Origin: Pseudobutyrivibrio ruminis
GTDB taxonomy: Bacteria > Bacillota > Clostridia > Lachnospirales > Lachnospiraceae
Direction: 5' to 3'
DNA length: 64,000 nucleotides
NCBI RefSeq assembly: GCF_015057245.1
Contig: NZ_SVET01000012.1
Coordinates: forward strand, 18,683-82,682
In this document: in pieces, positions 28,115 to 37,540 of the stretch
Layout of the letters: every line of letters starts with the position of its first letter
How positions within the stretch are numbered: the stretch's first letter is position 1
The notes under the pieces: model-generated
What the model saw: only the letters and a program-made list of their open reading frames with translations
Told to the model about the DNA's origin: nothing
Databases searched by the model: none
Made by a program: the position numbers and the translations under genes

Positions 28115-29329
28115 ATGTTTAAAGTAAACACAAATTTCCAAAAACTCCCAGGCAGCTATCTATTCTCTACAATCGCAAAAAAAGTAGCTGCATATCAAGA
28201 AGCTAATCCAAATGCAGATATTATCAGACTTGGTATTGGCGATGTAACACAACCAATTGCACCAGCTATGATTAACGCACTTCACAGTGCAGTTGATGAA
28301 ATGGGAGACGCTAAAACCTTCCATGGTTATGCTCCAGATTTAGGATATTCATTCCTACGTGAGGCCATTGCAAAGAATGATTATCAAAGCAGAGGCTGTG
28401 ATATTTCAGCAGATGAAGTTTTTGTTTCGGATGGAGCAAAATCAGATTCAGCTGATATTCAGGAATTATTTGCAGCAGATGTTAAAATCGCAGTTTGCGA
28501 TCCTGTTTACCCAGTATATGTAGATTCAAATGTTATGGCAGGTCGCTGTGGTACATACGATGCCACTCTTGGTAAGTGGTCAGATCTTATCTACATGCCA
28601 ACAACAGCTGAGAACAATTTCGTTCCAGAATTTCCAAAGGAGACATCAGATGTAATCTATCTATGTCTTCCAAACAACCCTACAGGAACTACTCTTACAA
28701 AGAGCCAGCTTCAGCTTTGGGTTGACTATGCAAACAAAAACAAATGTCTCATCATTTTTGATGCAGCATACGAAGCATATATTTCAGAGGAAGATGTTCC
28801 TCATTCTATTTATGAATGTACTGGTGCAAAGACTTGCGCTATCGAGATTCATTCATTCTCAAAGAATGCTGGCTTCACTGGCGTTCGTTTGGGATACACA
28901 GTAGTGCCAAAGGATCTTGTTTATGATGGTGTGTCACTTCACGGTATGTGGGCTCGTCGTCACGGTACAAAGTTCAACGGGGCACCTTACATCATCCAAA
29001 GAGCAGGAGAGGCAGTTTACTCTGCAGAAGGTCAGGCTCAGATTAAGCAGCAGGTTGGCTTCTACATGAACAATGCCAAGACAATCTACACTGGTCTTAA
29101 GGATGCTGGATATCAGGTATATGGTGGAGTTAATGCTCCTTATATTTGGTTAAAGACACCTGACAACATGACATCATGGGATTTCTTTGATTATCTTCTT
29201 GAGAATGTTCAAATCGTTGGAACACCAGGTGCTGGCTTTGGACCATCAGGTGAGGGCTACTTTAGACTTACTGCTTTTGGTTCAGCTGAAAATACAGTTA
29301 GAGCTATTGAGCGAATCAAAAACTTATAA
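28115..29329 (+). CDS. dapL: LL-diaminopimelate aminotransferase
   Basis: A 404-residue PLP enzyme that converts tetrahydrodipicolinate directly to LL-diaminopimelate for lysine and peptidoglycan. Motifs are LGIGDVTQPIAPAM, CLPNNPTGTTLT, and the PLP lysine in HSFSKNAGFTGVRLGY. It fits functionally with aspartate kinase elsewhere in the window. Ribosome site AAAGGAAGG. The repressor gene follows after 2 nt. Confidence 0.95.
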   Translation: MFKVNTNFQKLPGSYLFSTIAKKVAAYQEANPNADIIRLGIGDVTQPIAPAMINALHSAVDEMGDAKTFHGYAPDLGYSFLREAIAKNDYQSRGCDISADEVFVSDGAKSDSADIQELFAADVKIAVCDPVYPVYVDSNVMAGRCGTYDATLGKWSDLIYMPTTAENNFVPEFPKETSDVIYLCLPNNPTGTTLTKSQLQLWVDYANKNKCLIIFDAAYEAYISEEDVPHSIYECTGAKTCAIEIHSFSKNAGFTGVRLGYTVVPKDLVYDGVSLHGMWARRHGTKFNGAPYIIQRAGEAVYSAEGQAQIKQQVGFYMNNAKTIYTGLKDAGYQVYGGVNAPYIWLKTPDNMTSWDFFDYLLENVQIVGTPGAGFGPSGEGYFRLTAFGSAENTVRAIERIKNL

Positions 29330-29331
29330 AT

Positions 29332-30399
29332 ATGGTTAATACTAAGTATGAACTAATAATTAAAGACATAAAAAAGGCAATCAATTCCGGAAAATATGGG
29401 GTGGATGAGAAAATAGCTTCGGAAAATGAGCTGGCTGCAAAGTATGGTGTTAGTAGACAAACGGTACGAAAAGCCATAGGACAGCTTATTTCTGAAGGCT
29501 ATCTTTATGCACGTCATGGAAGCGGAACCTTTGTTGCACGTCCCAAAACAAAAAGAGGCCACAGCAAAAATATTGCTGTGGTTTCGACTTACATGTCGGA
29601 TTATATTTTCCCGAGAGTTATTCAGGGTATCAATCAGGTTCTGGATGAAAACGGATATAGTATCCTTCTTAAAACCACCAACAATTCCCGTAAGGGTGAG
29701 GCTTGGTGTATGGAAGAGCTTTTGTCTAAAAACATTGACGGCATGATTATTGAACCTAGCCAAAGTGCTATCAGCTGCCAGCATCAGGTCTTGTACGAGC
29801 AAATGGATGCAATGGGAATCCCTTATGTATTTATTCAGGGCTGTTACGAGGCTATGATGGATCGGCCTTATGTAATGCTTGACGATGTGGAAGGCGGCAA
29901 GCTTATCACAGAGCATTTGCTTGGTTTAGGGCATCGACAGATTGCAGGCATTTTTAAAGCAGATGATACACAGGGCATTCTTCGACACAAGGGGTATGTA
30001 AAAGCATTGGCTTCTGCAGGCGTTGCCTATGATCCTGATTTGGTTGTGTGGTATCACACAAAGGACAAAACTACAAAGCCTATGGAAGGGCTTCTCAGGA
30101 TTTTTGAAAACGGAATTCCATGTCATGGAGTAGTTTGCTACAACGATGAAATCGCAGCAGATGTAATAAAGGGCTTGACCAATATAGGCAGAAATGTTCC
30201 TCATGATATTTCGGTGACAGGGTTTGACAACTCTCTGCTTGCACACAGCAAAGGTATCACCACAATTGCTCATCCTCAGGAGGAATTAGGCAAGAAAGCA
30301 GCCCAGACATTATTGGGGCTTATCGATGGAAGTATCTCGAAAAAAGAAGCTCACATATTATTGGAGCCAAAAGTAATAGAAAGAAAATCTTGTTTTTAA
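29332..30399 (+). CDS. araR: AraR-type transcriptional repressor (GntR DNA-binding, LacI sensor)
   Basis: A 355-residue chimeric regulator: an N-terminal GntR winged helix (about 1-70; YGVSRQTVRKAIGQLISEGYL) joined to a LacI/periplasmic-binding sensor domain (about 80-355; IAVVSTYMSDYIFPRVIQGI, LGLGHRQIAGIF). This architecture defines AraR, which senses L-arabinose in Bacillus. No arabinose genes are adjacent, so the ligand is unproven. The start has no clear ribosome site and lies 2 nt after dapL, suggesting coupling or a shared transcript. It ends at a terminator. Confidence 0.8.
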   Translation: MVNTKYELIIKDIKKAINSGKYGVDEKIASENELAAKYGVSRQTVRKAIGQLISEGYLYARHGSGTFVARPKTKRGHSKNIAVVSTYMSDYIFPRVIQGINQVLDENGYSILLKTTNNSRKGEAWCMEELLSKNIDGMIIEPSQSAISCQHQVLYEQMDAMGIPYVFIQGCYEAMMDRPYVMLDDVEGGKLITEHLLGLGHRQIAGIFKADDTQGILRHKGYVKALASAGVAYDPDLVVWYHTKDKTTKPMEGLLRIFENGIPCHGVVCYNDEIAADVIKGLTNIGRNVPHDISVTGFDNSLLAHSKGITTIAHPQEELGKKAAQTLLGLIDGSISKKEAHILLEPKVIERKSCF

Positions 30400-30410
30400 G
30401 CAGTAAAAAA

Positions 30411-30433
30411 GACGCCGGCGGGGCGTCTTTTTT
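30411..30433 (+). terminator. Terminator after the AraR-type gene
   Basis: GACGCC-ggcgg-GGCGTC is preceded by six A and followed by a seven-T run. Confidence 0.85.
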
Positions 30434-30452
30434 AAAAAGGGAGAATAATGTT

Positions 30453-30491
30453 ATGAAAAAAATGGTTCATCGCTTCTGTCTTGCGATGTAA
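30453..30491 (+). CDS. Possible 12-residue peptide
   Basis: MKKMVHRFCLAM, preceded by AAAGGGAG at a good distance, in the gap after the AraR-type gene. It could be a leader peptide, a remnant of a degraded gene, or chance. The rest of this gap to 30690 is AT-rich with no other reading frame I can support. Confidence 0.25.
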   Translation: MKKMVHRFCLAM

Positions 30492-30638
30492 TTATAATAC
30501 AATCAATTTCTGAAGGAACAATGGAAAATATGTGAATAAAGAATGCAAAATAAAAATAGTATTTGTGAATTGCTAACCGATGGTGTGAAATAATAGAAAT
30601 ATGTTAATGCATGTAACTAAATACGCTACAAACAAATA

Positions 30639-30662
30639 GCTGGTACCATCGTACCAGCTTTA
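30639..30662. terminator. Terminator-like hairpin downstream of yjfB
   Basis: AGCTGGTAC-CATC-GTACCAGCT, with T residues on both outer sides. It is about 30 nt past the minus-strand YjfB gene and probably ends it. Confidence 0.7.
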
Positions 30663-30690
30663 ATAAAAACACCAAATACATTAAATTAAC

Positions 30691-30888
30691 TCATACGCGC
30701 ACATCTATCATGGTGCCGGAAGTGGGATAGACCAAGCTCTCTAGTGAAGGAGTATTCATACTCATACTTTCTGCTAGCGCCTGACCCTGTCCTTCTACAA
30801 GATCTAATGTCTTACCGAGCATAGCAGTCCCCACTGCTGACATTAACTGATTTTGACTTAGGCTCATAGAAATTTCGGCTATATCCAT
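30691..30888 (-). CDS. yjfB: YjfB-family putative motility protein
   Basis: A 65-residue protein with the family pattern: N-terminal MDIAEISMSLSQNQLMSAVGTAML, then a conserved Gly-x-x-Ile-Asp-Val-Arg-Val end (GTMIDVRV). YjfB proteins are small and often found in flagellated Firmicutes; their function is not known in detail. It is divergent from the esterase gene. A strong ribosome site GGGGAGGCG precedes the ATG. I looked for a flagellar sigma-28 promoter and did not find a convincing one. Confidence 0.85.
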   Translation of the reverse strand: MDIAEISMSLSQNQLMSAVGTAMLGKTLDLVEGQGQALAESMSMNTPSLESLVYPTSGTMIDVRV

Positions 30889-31098
30889 ATGGCGCCTCCC
30901 CTAAAAAAGACTGAATCTTTTTCATTTCTATTTAAGTGTATCATTTGCTATATTTTATTTGGTGTCAAATTGTGACTAATATGTGAACAAACTGTGAATT
31001 ATGCAGAAGTGTGAGAAATAAGTGTAGTTTTTATGTGCACTGTAGAAAAATGAAAAAAGAATAATTATAATAAACGTAGTTATAATTAGAGGGGAAAC

Positions 31099-32013
31099 AT
31101 GGCTATACTAAAAATCAATTTGAACGATCCTTTGATGAAAGCAATCAAAGCAGTTAACTCTATTGGCGGTAAATCGCTTACCCAGGAGGACCTTAAAAAG
31201 CAAAGATCTTCCATGGAATTGGCAAGTAAGCTTGCCACTCCAAACGATGGGTTTACTGTGGAAAGCTTTATTGCAGAGGGTGTTTCTTGTGAGTGGGTTA
31301 AACCGGATTTGGCCCATAATCCTAACTACATAATTTTATATGCGCATGGCGGTGGATATACTTGCGGCGGTTTAGGTTATGCAAGGATTCTTGCAGCAAA
31401 ATTAGCTATATCCACAGGCTTTTCTGTAGTCTCGTTCGAGTATAGACTCGCCCCTGAAAACAAATATCCAGCTGCTTTGGATGATGGAATGGTTGTATGG
31501 AATCATCTTGTGCAGCAGGGCTATGGAGCAAAACAGATTCTTCTTGCAGGAGATTCAGCAGGAGGAAATCTTGTATTGTGTATGACACAAAAGCTTATAG
31601 AAGAAGGTCGAATTGGGCCTAAGGCAATGTTGTTGTTTAGCCCATGGACAGATATGACAGCTACATCTTCATCCTATGAATCCTGCAAAGATAAGGATCC
31701 AATCCTTACAAAGGATTATGTGGAGGGAGTGAGAGATGCCTATATAGGTGTGAAGGCAGACAAAGCCGATGCAAAATACAGTCCGTTATATGGAGAGTTC
31801 AAGGATTTTCCACCAACTCTTATTATGGTTGGCAAAAATGAAATCCTTTATGAAGACAGTGCACAACTTTCTAAAAAAATCCATAAAGCAGGCAGTCAAG
31901 TGACACTTGATACAGAAAAAGATGGATGGCATGTATATCAGCAGATGCCATTGCCTATGGCTGGGAGAGCTATGAAGCGCCTATCACGGTTCGTCACGAA
32001 TGTAATCTATTAG
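31099..32013 (+). CDS. Alpha/beta hydrolase, hormone-sensitive-lipase family esterase
   Basis: A 304-residue carboxylesterase. The oxyanion-hole motif HGGGYTCGG and nucleophile elbow LLAGDSAGGNL mark the HSL (family IV) group. A late Asp/His region (KDPILT ... DGWHVYQQMP) supplies the triad. No signal peptide. Ribosome site GAGGGG. It is followed, after a structured element, by an acyltransferase-like gene and a DUF6320 gene. This grouping suggests acyl-ester metabolism, but no substrate can be assigned. Confidence 0.88.
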   Translation: MAILKINLNDPLMKAIKAVNSIGGKSLTQEDLKKQRSSMELASKLATPNDGFTVESFIAEGVSCEWVKPDLAHNPNYIILYAHGGGYTCGGLGYARILAAKLAISTGFSVVSFEYRLAPENKYPAALDDGMVVWNHLVQQGYGAKQILLAGDSAGGNLVLCMTQKLIEEGRIGPKAMLLFSPWTDMTATSSSYESCKDKDPILTKDYVEGVRDAYIGVKADKADAKYSPLYGEFKDFPPTLIMVGKNEILYEDSAQLSKKIHKAGSQVTLDTEKDGWHVYQQMPLPMAGRAMKRLSRFVTNVIY

Positions 32014-32035
32014 AAAAACTATAATATTTAAATGA

Positions 32036-32119
32036 GCTGGTAGTAAACAAGCTCTACTATTTCTCAAGTGAGACGTGTTGTCGAACGGAGAAATCAGTAG
32101 GCTTGTGGACGTAACCAGC
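32036..32119 (+). ncRNA. Structured hairpin element, family A copy 2
   Basis: The outer stem GCTGGT (32036-32041) pairs with ACCAGC (32114-32119). GTAG is at 32040-32043 and CGTAAC at 32110-32115, with closing pair U32044-A32109. The core stems are almost identical to copy 1, and the apical pair that is C-G there is U-A here (GUGAGA...UCGAAC). It occupies the gap between the esterase and the acyltransferase-like gene, ending 19 nt before the latter's start, so it could sit in that gene's leader. Confidence 0.6.
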
Positions 32120-32137
32120 GGGTTAGGATAAGAGAGA

Positions 32138-33385
32138 ATGAGTAGAGATAATTGGTATAAGGTTGACAATGTCGCGAAGGTTTTTTTGGCAACGGCAGCT
32201 AAGAGAGATACACGAACTCTTAGGGTCAGCTGTACATTATGGGAGGATATTGATCCAGATTTACTTCAGGAAGCAGTGCTTTCTGCAATTCAAATAAGAC
32301 CACAGTTCCAGGTGAGAATTCGCCGAGGCATTTTCTGGCACTATATGGAGGACACAGATATTCAGCCAGTTGTTACAGAAGAACACGGAAGAGTTTGTCC
32401 GATTCTTTATGTTCCTGGCAGACCAATGCTTCATTACAGAGTTACTTATTACGGCAAGAGAATTAATCTAGATTTGTTCCATGCAATTTCTGATGGAACA
32501 GGTGCACTAGAGTTTTTAAATATCATAGTTTTGGATTATTTAAAGCTAAAATATCCAGGAAGATACGAGGAGACAACTATCCACTCTGGAGCGTCAGAGG
32601 ATGACTTGAATCAGGATAGTTACAAGCAGTTCTTTGGAAGTATGGGACTTAAAGGTTCATCCCTTAAGTACGCATATCATCCAAGTGGATTAAAGCTTCC
32701 ATACGATCAGCTTCAGTTTTTCGAGGTTCACATGCCTACAGAGCAGCTGTTGCCGAAGGCAAAGGAGCTAGGAGTATCCCTCACAAGCTACATCGGCGCT
32801 AGATTCATGCTGGCAATCATGGAGGATATGCCTCCTAGAAAGCGCAAGACACCTATAAATGTGTCGATGCCTGTAAACCTTAGAAATTACTATCCAAGTC
32901 AGACATCCAGAAACTTCTTCAACAATGTTAATGTTTCCCATGTCTTTGATGAGGATATTTCATTTGAGGATTTGGTTAAAGAATTCGATGAAAAGCTTAA
33001 GGCAAATCTTACTGAGGAAAACATTAAAAAGCAGATGGATAACTTTGAGACCATGGAGTATGTAGCTCCAGTTCGAGCAGTTCCGCTTTTTATAAAGCAG
33101 TGGGTTGTTCGCTATGGCTCAAAGATTACAGATAAAAAGGTTTCAATGGTTCTTTCTAATTTGGGAGTTCAGAAACCACCAAAGGAAGTGGCAGAGCAGG
33201 TTCAGAACTACAGTGCATTCTGTAGCTCAGGAAATCTTTTCTCTACAATGTCTAGCTACAATGGGGATTTGTCACTTGGAATATCATCACCTTATTCCAA
33301 CACCAGAGTTGTTAAGAACCTGGTACGCGGACTGACGGACGAGGGAATTAACATTAGAGTTTATGCTACGGAGGTGATTCGATAA
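32138..33385 (+). CDS. Condensation-domain-like acyltransferase (family uncertain)
   Basis: A 415-residue protein resembling the chloramphenicol-acetyltransferase/condensation fold used by alcohol acetyltransferases and NRPS condensation domains. A likely active-site motif HAISDGTGAL (pattern His-x3-Asp-Gly) lies near residue 126, and a second typical region is NVSMPVNLRNYYPSQTSRNFFNNV. Only one half-motif His is present, unlike HHxxxDG. The ribosome site is weak (AGGATAAGAG). Overlap with the DUF6320 gene (TAATG) suggests a functional pair, likely membrane-linked acyl transfer; the substrate is unknown. Confidence 0.7.
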   Translation: MSRDNWYKVDNVAKVFLATAAKRDTRTLRVSCTLWEDIDPDLLQEAVLSAIQIRPQFQVRIRRGIFWHYMEDTDIQPVVTEEHGRVCPILYVPGRPMLHYRVTYYGKRINLDLFHAISDGTGALEFLNIIVLDYLKLKYPGRYEETTIHSGASEDDLNQDSYKQFFGSMGLKGSSLKYAYHPSGLKLPYDQLQFFEVHMPTEQLLPKAKELGVSLTSYIGARFMLAIMEDMPPRKRKTPINVSMPVNLRNYYPSQTSRNFFNNVNVSHVFDEDISFEDLVKEFDEKLKANLTEENIKKQMDNFETMEYVAPVRAVPLFIKQWVVRYGSKITDKKVSMVLSNLGVQKPPKEVAEQVQNYSAFCSSGNLFSTMSSYNGDLSLGISSPYSNTRVVKNLVRGLTDEGINIRVYATEVIR

Positions 33386-34056
33386 TGAAGAACTGTCCTT
33401 ATTGTAAGATAGAGGTAGGTGGCAACCTTAAAAAATGTCCACTATGCCAAAGCAAGTTAAATGGAGAAGCAGAGGCTCCTTATTTTCCAAAGCAGACTAC
33501 ACTTCAGTTACAATCATTTTTTTACAAGGTTCAATTGTTTATCATTTGGGCCATTGTAATTGCAAGCTTAGGGGTAGATTTTCTCTTTGGAGTAAAGCTT
33601 TGGCCAGCACTTGCTCATATACACTGGAGCTTGATTGTGGCCATGTGGCTCATTGTTTTTGAATTTGGCATTATGCGATTGTTCAAAAAAGGCATTAGCT
33701 CATCAAGAATAATGACATTGTTTGTATTTATTGTCTTAGGTATGTTGGGAATTACATCATACTATATAGGCCAGTTATGGGTTATAGCTGAATGGGTAGC
33801 GCCTATTGTAATCATGGGTACTCTGATTGCAAATTTTGTTTTGGCGATGCTTGATAAAAATGGAAATTCAATGGTATATCTTCTAACCAATTTAGTGGTT
33901 GGAATTTTACCTTACATTGTATTTTATTTTGCTGAAAGAGATTGTCCTCTAGTATGGATTATATGCTTGCTGGTGAGCGTTATTCTCTTTGTAGGCGCAA
34001 TAATATTCAAAGGACGTGAAGTGGTTGGCGAAATCCAAAGGAGACTAAACGTTTAA
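33385..34056 (+). CDS. DUF6320 zinc-ribbon membrane protein
   Basis: A 223-residue protein. An N-terminal zinc ribbon (CPYCKIEVGGNLKKCPLC, four Cys) is followed by about six membrane segments from residue 45 on. It is typical of the DUF6320 group of Lachnospiraceae, often next to condensation-like acyltransferases. The start overlaps the previous stop, GGAGGTGA is the ribosome site, and the next gene again overlaps at TAATG. Function unknown. Confidence 0.78.
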   Translation: MKNCPYCKIEVGGNLKKCPLCQSKLNGEAEAPYFPKQTTLQLQSFFYKVQLFIIWAIVIASLGVDFLFGVKLWPALAHIHWSLIVAMWLIVFEFGIMRLFKKGISSSRIMTLFVFIVLGMLGITSYYIGQLWVIAEWVAPIVIMGTLIANFVLAMLDKNGNSMVYLLTNLVVGILPYIVFYFAERDCPLVWIICLLVSVILFVGAIIFKGREVVGEIQRRLNV

Positions 34057-36638
34057 TGGGAGTATTCGGGGAAGAGTTTGATAAAAATAAATACATTGTC
34101 GACAATATCGACAGAGCGCTTTCTGAGGGCTGGATTGAGGTGTACTATCAACCAATAATTCGTACATCTAATGGTCGAGTCTGCGGTGAGGAAGCGCTTG
34201 TTAGATGGGAAGACCCTGTCTTTGGGATGCTTAATCCAATCGATTTTGTTCCTGCCGTGGAGGCAGTAAACAAGGTCCACTTGCTGGACCTGTTTGTGCT
34301 AGAACGAACACTTGAGAAAATGGAAGAGCAGCTAAAGCGAGGTCTTTTTGTTGTTCCTACATCTGTTAATCTTTCACAGGTGGATTTTTACACTTGTGAC
34401 GTAGTAGATGAAATAGCAACAAGAGTGGAAAAATCTAAAATATCAAAGCATATGATAGCAGTTTCTGTCTCTGAAGATTCAATTAATCTAGGGGATAACT
34501 TTATCCTTTCTCAATTGGAGCAGTTGCAGGAGCTGGGATTCCAGATTTGGCTTGATGATTATGGCAGTGGAGATGCTGCGCCAGCTGTGCTTCAGTTGAT
34601 GCATTTTGATCTTTTAAAAATAAACATATTCTTCGTAAGACAAATTGCTAATAGTGAAAGCGCTAGAATTATTTTGACTGAATTTGTCAGAATGGCTATG
34701 TCACTAGGTATGGAGACTGTAGTAGAGGGCGTTGAGTCAGCAGAACAGGTTGACTTTTTAAATGAAATTGGATGTAGCCGTATGCAGGGATTCTATTACT
34801 GCAAGCCTATTTCAGTTAGCCAAGTTCTTGAACGTTATGAAAAAGGATTGGAAATTGGTTTTGAGAATCCAAAGGAAACCGATTATTATGCGTCAATTGG
34901 AAAGATAAACCTTTATGATATTTCTTTTGCAAGAAAGAATGGGGATTTGGACAATTATTTTGACACATTTCCAGTTGCGATTGTTGAATCCAATGATGAT
35001 GTTATAAAAATTATCAGAGAAAACCATGCCTTTAGAAATTTCTTATATTCAAATTCCGGAATTGAAGGAAGAGATTTTATATACAAAGTCAAAGAAAATG
35101 CAAAAGAAAGTGCTGGAGAATATACCGTAAATGCGATACGTAAATGTGCTAGAGATGGGAAAAGGGTAATCTTTGATGATAGAACAAGGCATAAAAAGAC
35201 GATTCAATTGCTGTTACAAAGGGTAGCTGTAAATCCTGTCACGAAAGTTGCCGCAGTGGCTGTTGTAATTCTTCAAATTGGAGAAAAGATAAATCAGGCA
35301 GACACTCTTACATACAACTATATAGCGCGAGCTTTATCAGAGGATTATATTAATCTTTTCTATGTAAATATGGATACTGATGAGTTTGTGGAATACAATC
35401 CGGATGGCCTCAATAGAGATGTATCTGTTGAAAAGAAGGGAACTGATTTCTTCAATAAAACTTTGAAGAGCTTCTTTAGCAGAATCTATTCTGAAGATTT
35501 AGATATGATGAATAAATCCTTTACAAAGGATAAAATTATAAAGAGTCTAAAGAATAATGGTACATTTTCAATAACCTATAGACGTATAGTGAACGGTGAA
35601 CCTATATATGTCAACTTGAAGGCAGTAAAGGTCAGAGAAGACGATAATTATATTCTGATAGGTGTCAATAATGTTGATGACCAGATGAAACAGCGCGAGG
35701 CGATGGAGAAGATAAAAGAAGAGAGAAAAGCTTATTCTCGTATCATGGCGTTGTCTGGGGAGTTTATAAACATCTACTCTGTTGATCCTGTCACTAATAA
35801 TTATGTCAGCTATAATTCCTCAGAAGAATATGGAAAGCTTAATCTGGCAATGAAAGGTGAAGATTTCTTTGAGGAGACTGCACGAAATGTTTGGCACACT
35901 TTCCATCCAGATGACATTAAGGACTTTTTAAAGGTCTTTGATAAAAAAACTGTTCTTAAAAGAATAGAAGAGGATGGGATTTTTGTATACAAATATAGAG
36001 TCATAGTTGAAAAACAGGTTGTTCACTGGTGCTTGAGAGCAACCCTCATACAAGAGGATAATGAAGCACGACTTCTTGTAGGTGTTATGAACATCGAAAA
36101 GCAAGTGATTCAAGAAAGAGAATATGCAACTTCGCTTATTGAAGCAGAGGAAAGGGCCACAAAAGACCAGCTTACAGGTGTTAAAAATAAAAGAGCATAC
36201 GTTGATGAGGAGGATCATTTAAATACACAGATACAGGCGGAAGTTGAGGTAAAATTTGCCATTATTGTTTGCGATTTAAATGGCTTGAAACAAGTAAACG
36301 ACAATCAGGGACATCAGGCTGGTGATGACTATATAAAAGAAGGCTGTATGATTTTGTGCGACGCCTTTGCAAGAAGCCCTGTATATAGAATCGGTGGTGA
36401 TGAATTTGTCGCCATAGCCCAGGGCAAAGACTATGAAATGATTGAAAACAGACTTGGCAAAATTGATAGGGCCAATAAAAGAAACGATAAGGCTAATAGC
36501 GTGACAATGGCTGTTGGCTGGGCGAAATTTGGTCCTGAGGACAGATTTGTTTCCGACGTTTTTGACAGGGCAGATTCTGCTATGTACGAGAACAAAAAGA
36601 AGATGAAAGAAATAATTAAAAATAGGAAACAAAAATGA
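34056..36638 (+). CDS. EAL-PAS-PAS-GGDEF cyclic-di-GMP protein
   Basis: An 860-residue protein with an unusual order. The EAL domain is first (about 10-255; GEEALVRW, NLSQVDF, WLDDYGSGD, VVEGVES), then two similar PAS-like modules (about 420-540 and 565-690), then GGDEF (about 700-860; FAIIVCDLNGLK, RIGGDEFVAIA). The GGDEF active site is intact, without an RxxD inhibitory site. In the EAL domain the usual KID motif reads KIN (LLKINIFFV), so phosphodiesterase activity may be reduced. There is no membrane segment. The gene overlaps DUF6320, implying it controls or is controlled with the acyltransferase cluster. Confidence 0.88.
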   Translation: MGVFGEEFDKNKYIVDNIDRALSEGWIEVYYQPIIRTSNGRVCGEEALVRWEDPVFGMLNPIDFVPAVEAVNKVHLLDLFVLERTLEKMEEQLKRGLFVVPTSVNLSQVDFYTCDVVDEIATRVEKSKISKHMIAVSVSEDSINLGDNFILSQLEQLQELGFQIWLDDYGSGDAAPAVLQLMHFDLLKINIFFVRQIANSESARIILTEFVRMAMSLGMETVVEGVESAEQVDFLNEIGCSRMQGFYYCKPISVSQVLERYEKGLEIGFENPKETDYYASIGKINLYDISFARKNGDLDNYFDTFPVAIVESNDDVIKIIRENHAFRNFLYSNSGIEGRDFIYKVKENAKESAGEYTVNAIRKCARDGKRVIFDDRTRHKKTIQLLLQRVAVNPVTKVAAVAVVILQIGEKINQADTLTYNYIARALSEDYINLFYVNMDTDEFVEYNPDGLNRDVSVEKKGTDFFNKTLKSFFSRIYSEDLDMMNKSFTKDKIIKSLKNNGTFSITYRRIVNGEPIYVNLKAVKVREDDNYILIGVNNVDDQMKQREAMEKIKEERKAYSRIMALSGEFINIYSVDPVTNNYVSYNSSEEYGKLNLAMKGEDFFEETARNVWHTFHPDDIKDFLKVFDKKTVLKRIEEDGIFVYKYRVIVEKQVVHWCLRATLIQEDNEARLLVGVMNIEKQVIQEREYATSLIEAEERATKDQLTGVKNKRAYVDEEDHLNTQIQAEVEVKFAIIVCDLNGLKQVNDNQGHQAGDDYIKEGCMILCDAFARSPVYRIGGDEFVAIAQGKDYEMIENRLGKIDRANKRNDKANSVTMAVGWAKFGPEDRFVSDVFDRADSAMYENKKKMKEIIKNRKQK

Positions 36639-36667
36639 TTGACAAAACTTTAACAATGCTCTAATAT
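36639..36667 (+). promoter_or_regulatory. Promoter of the crotonase gene
   Basis: TTGACA (36639-36644), 17 nt, TAATAT (36662-36667). The -35 begins right at the stop codon of the upstream GGDEF gene, so the crotonase has its own transcript start. Confidence 0.7.
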
Positions 36668-36717
36668 AGTAATCATGAAAAATCGAAGGGGAATGCCCTA
36701 CAAAGAGGAGGATTACT

Positions 36718-37521
36718 ATGAGCGAATTTAACAATTTAAAGCTTGAAGTTGCTGATGAGATTGCGGTACTTACTATCTCTCGTCCAGCAGCACTTAATGC
36801 ACTTAACAGCGAGACTCTTGATGAGCTTAATGTTGCATTAACAGAAATCGAAGCAAGAGACGATGTAAAGGTTCTTATTCTTACAGGCGGTCCTGATAAG
36901 AAGGATAACCCATACAAGTCATTTGTCGCTGGTGCAGACATCTCTGAGATGGTTAACTTCACAGCAGCTGAGGCTCGTGCATTTGGTATGAAGGCTTCAG
37001 TGCCATTCTTTAAGCTTATGAATATGAGACAGGTTACAATTGCTGCTGTTAACGGCTTCGCACTTGGCGGTGGTTGCGAAATCTCTATGGCTTGCGATAT
37101 CCGTATCGCAGCTGACAATGCTACATTTGGTCAGCCAGAGACAGGCCTTGGAATTATCCCAGGTTTTGGTGGCACACAGAGACTTGCTCGTCTTGTTGGT
37201 ATGGGACGCGCTAAGGAGCTTATCTTCACATGCGATTCAATCGATGCAAACGAGGCATACAGAATTGGTCTTGTAAACAAGGTTGTTGCTAAGGAAGAGC
37301 TTATGAACACAGCTAAGGAAATGGCTAAGAAGATTGCTTCAAAGGGAAGCTACGCTGTTTCTATTGCAAAGGCTGCAATCAACAATGGTTACGATATGGA
37401 CATCAAGAATGCAGTTGAGATGGAGGCTAATCTCTTTGGTATTACATGCTCTACACACGACAAGGCAGAGGGCATGGGTGCATTCCTTGAGAGACGTGCT
37501 GCAAATCTTACAGATTTCTAA
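36718..37521 (+). CDS. crt: Enoyl-CoA hydratase / crotonase (3-hydroxybutyryl-CoA dehydratase)
   Basis: A 267-residue crotonase. Both catalytic glutamates are present (GGGCEISMACDIRIA and FGQPETGLGIIPG), as is the oxyanion-hole region VAGADISEM. In butyrate producers this enzyme dehydrates 3-hydroxybutyryl-CoA to crotonyl-CoA. Here it is monocistronic, with its own promoter and terminator, rather than in the usual thl-crt-hbd-bcd-etf cluster. Codon use looks like that of a highly expressed gene. Ribosome site AGAGGAGG. Confidence 0.92.
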   Translation: MSEFNNLKLEVADEIAVLTISRPAALNALNSETLDELNVALTEIEARDDVKVLILTGGPDKKDNPYKSFVAGADISEMVNFTAAEARAFGMKASVPFFKLMNMRQVTIAAVNGFALGGGCEISMACDIRIAADNATFGQPETGLGIIPGFGGTQRLARLVGMGRAKELIFTCDSIDANEAYRIGLVNKVVAKEELMNTAKEMAKKIASKGSYAVSIAKAAINNGYDMDIKNAVEMEANLFGITCSTHDKAEGMGAFLERRAANLTDF

Positions 37522-37540
37522 TAAAATTCATTGATTTTTT

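Noticed and set aside
30590..30630. AraR operator GTTAATGCATGTAAC
   Set aside because: Imperfect symmetry, and it lies downstream of the regulator gene rather than at a promoter.
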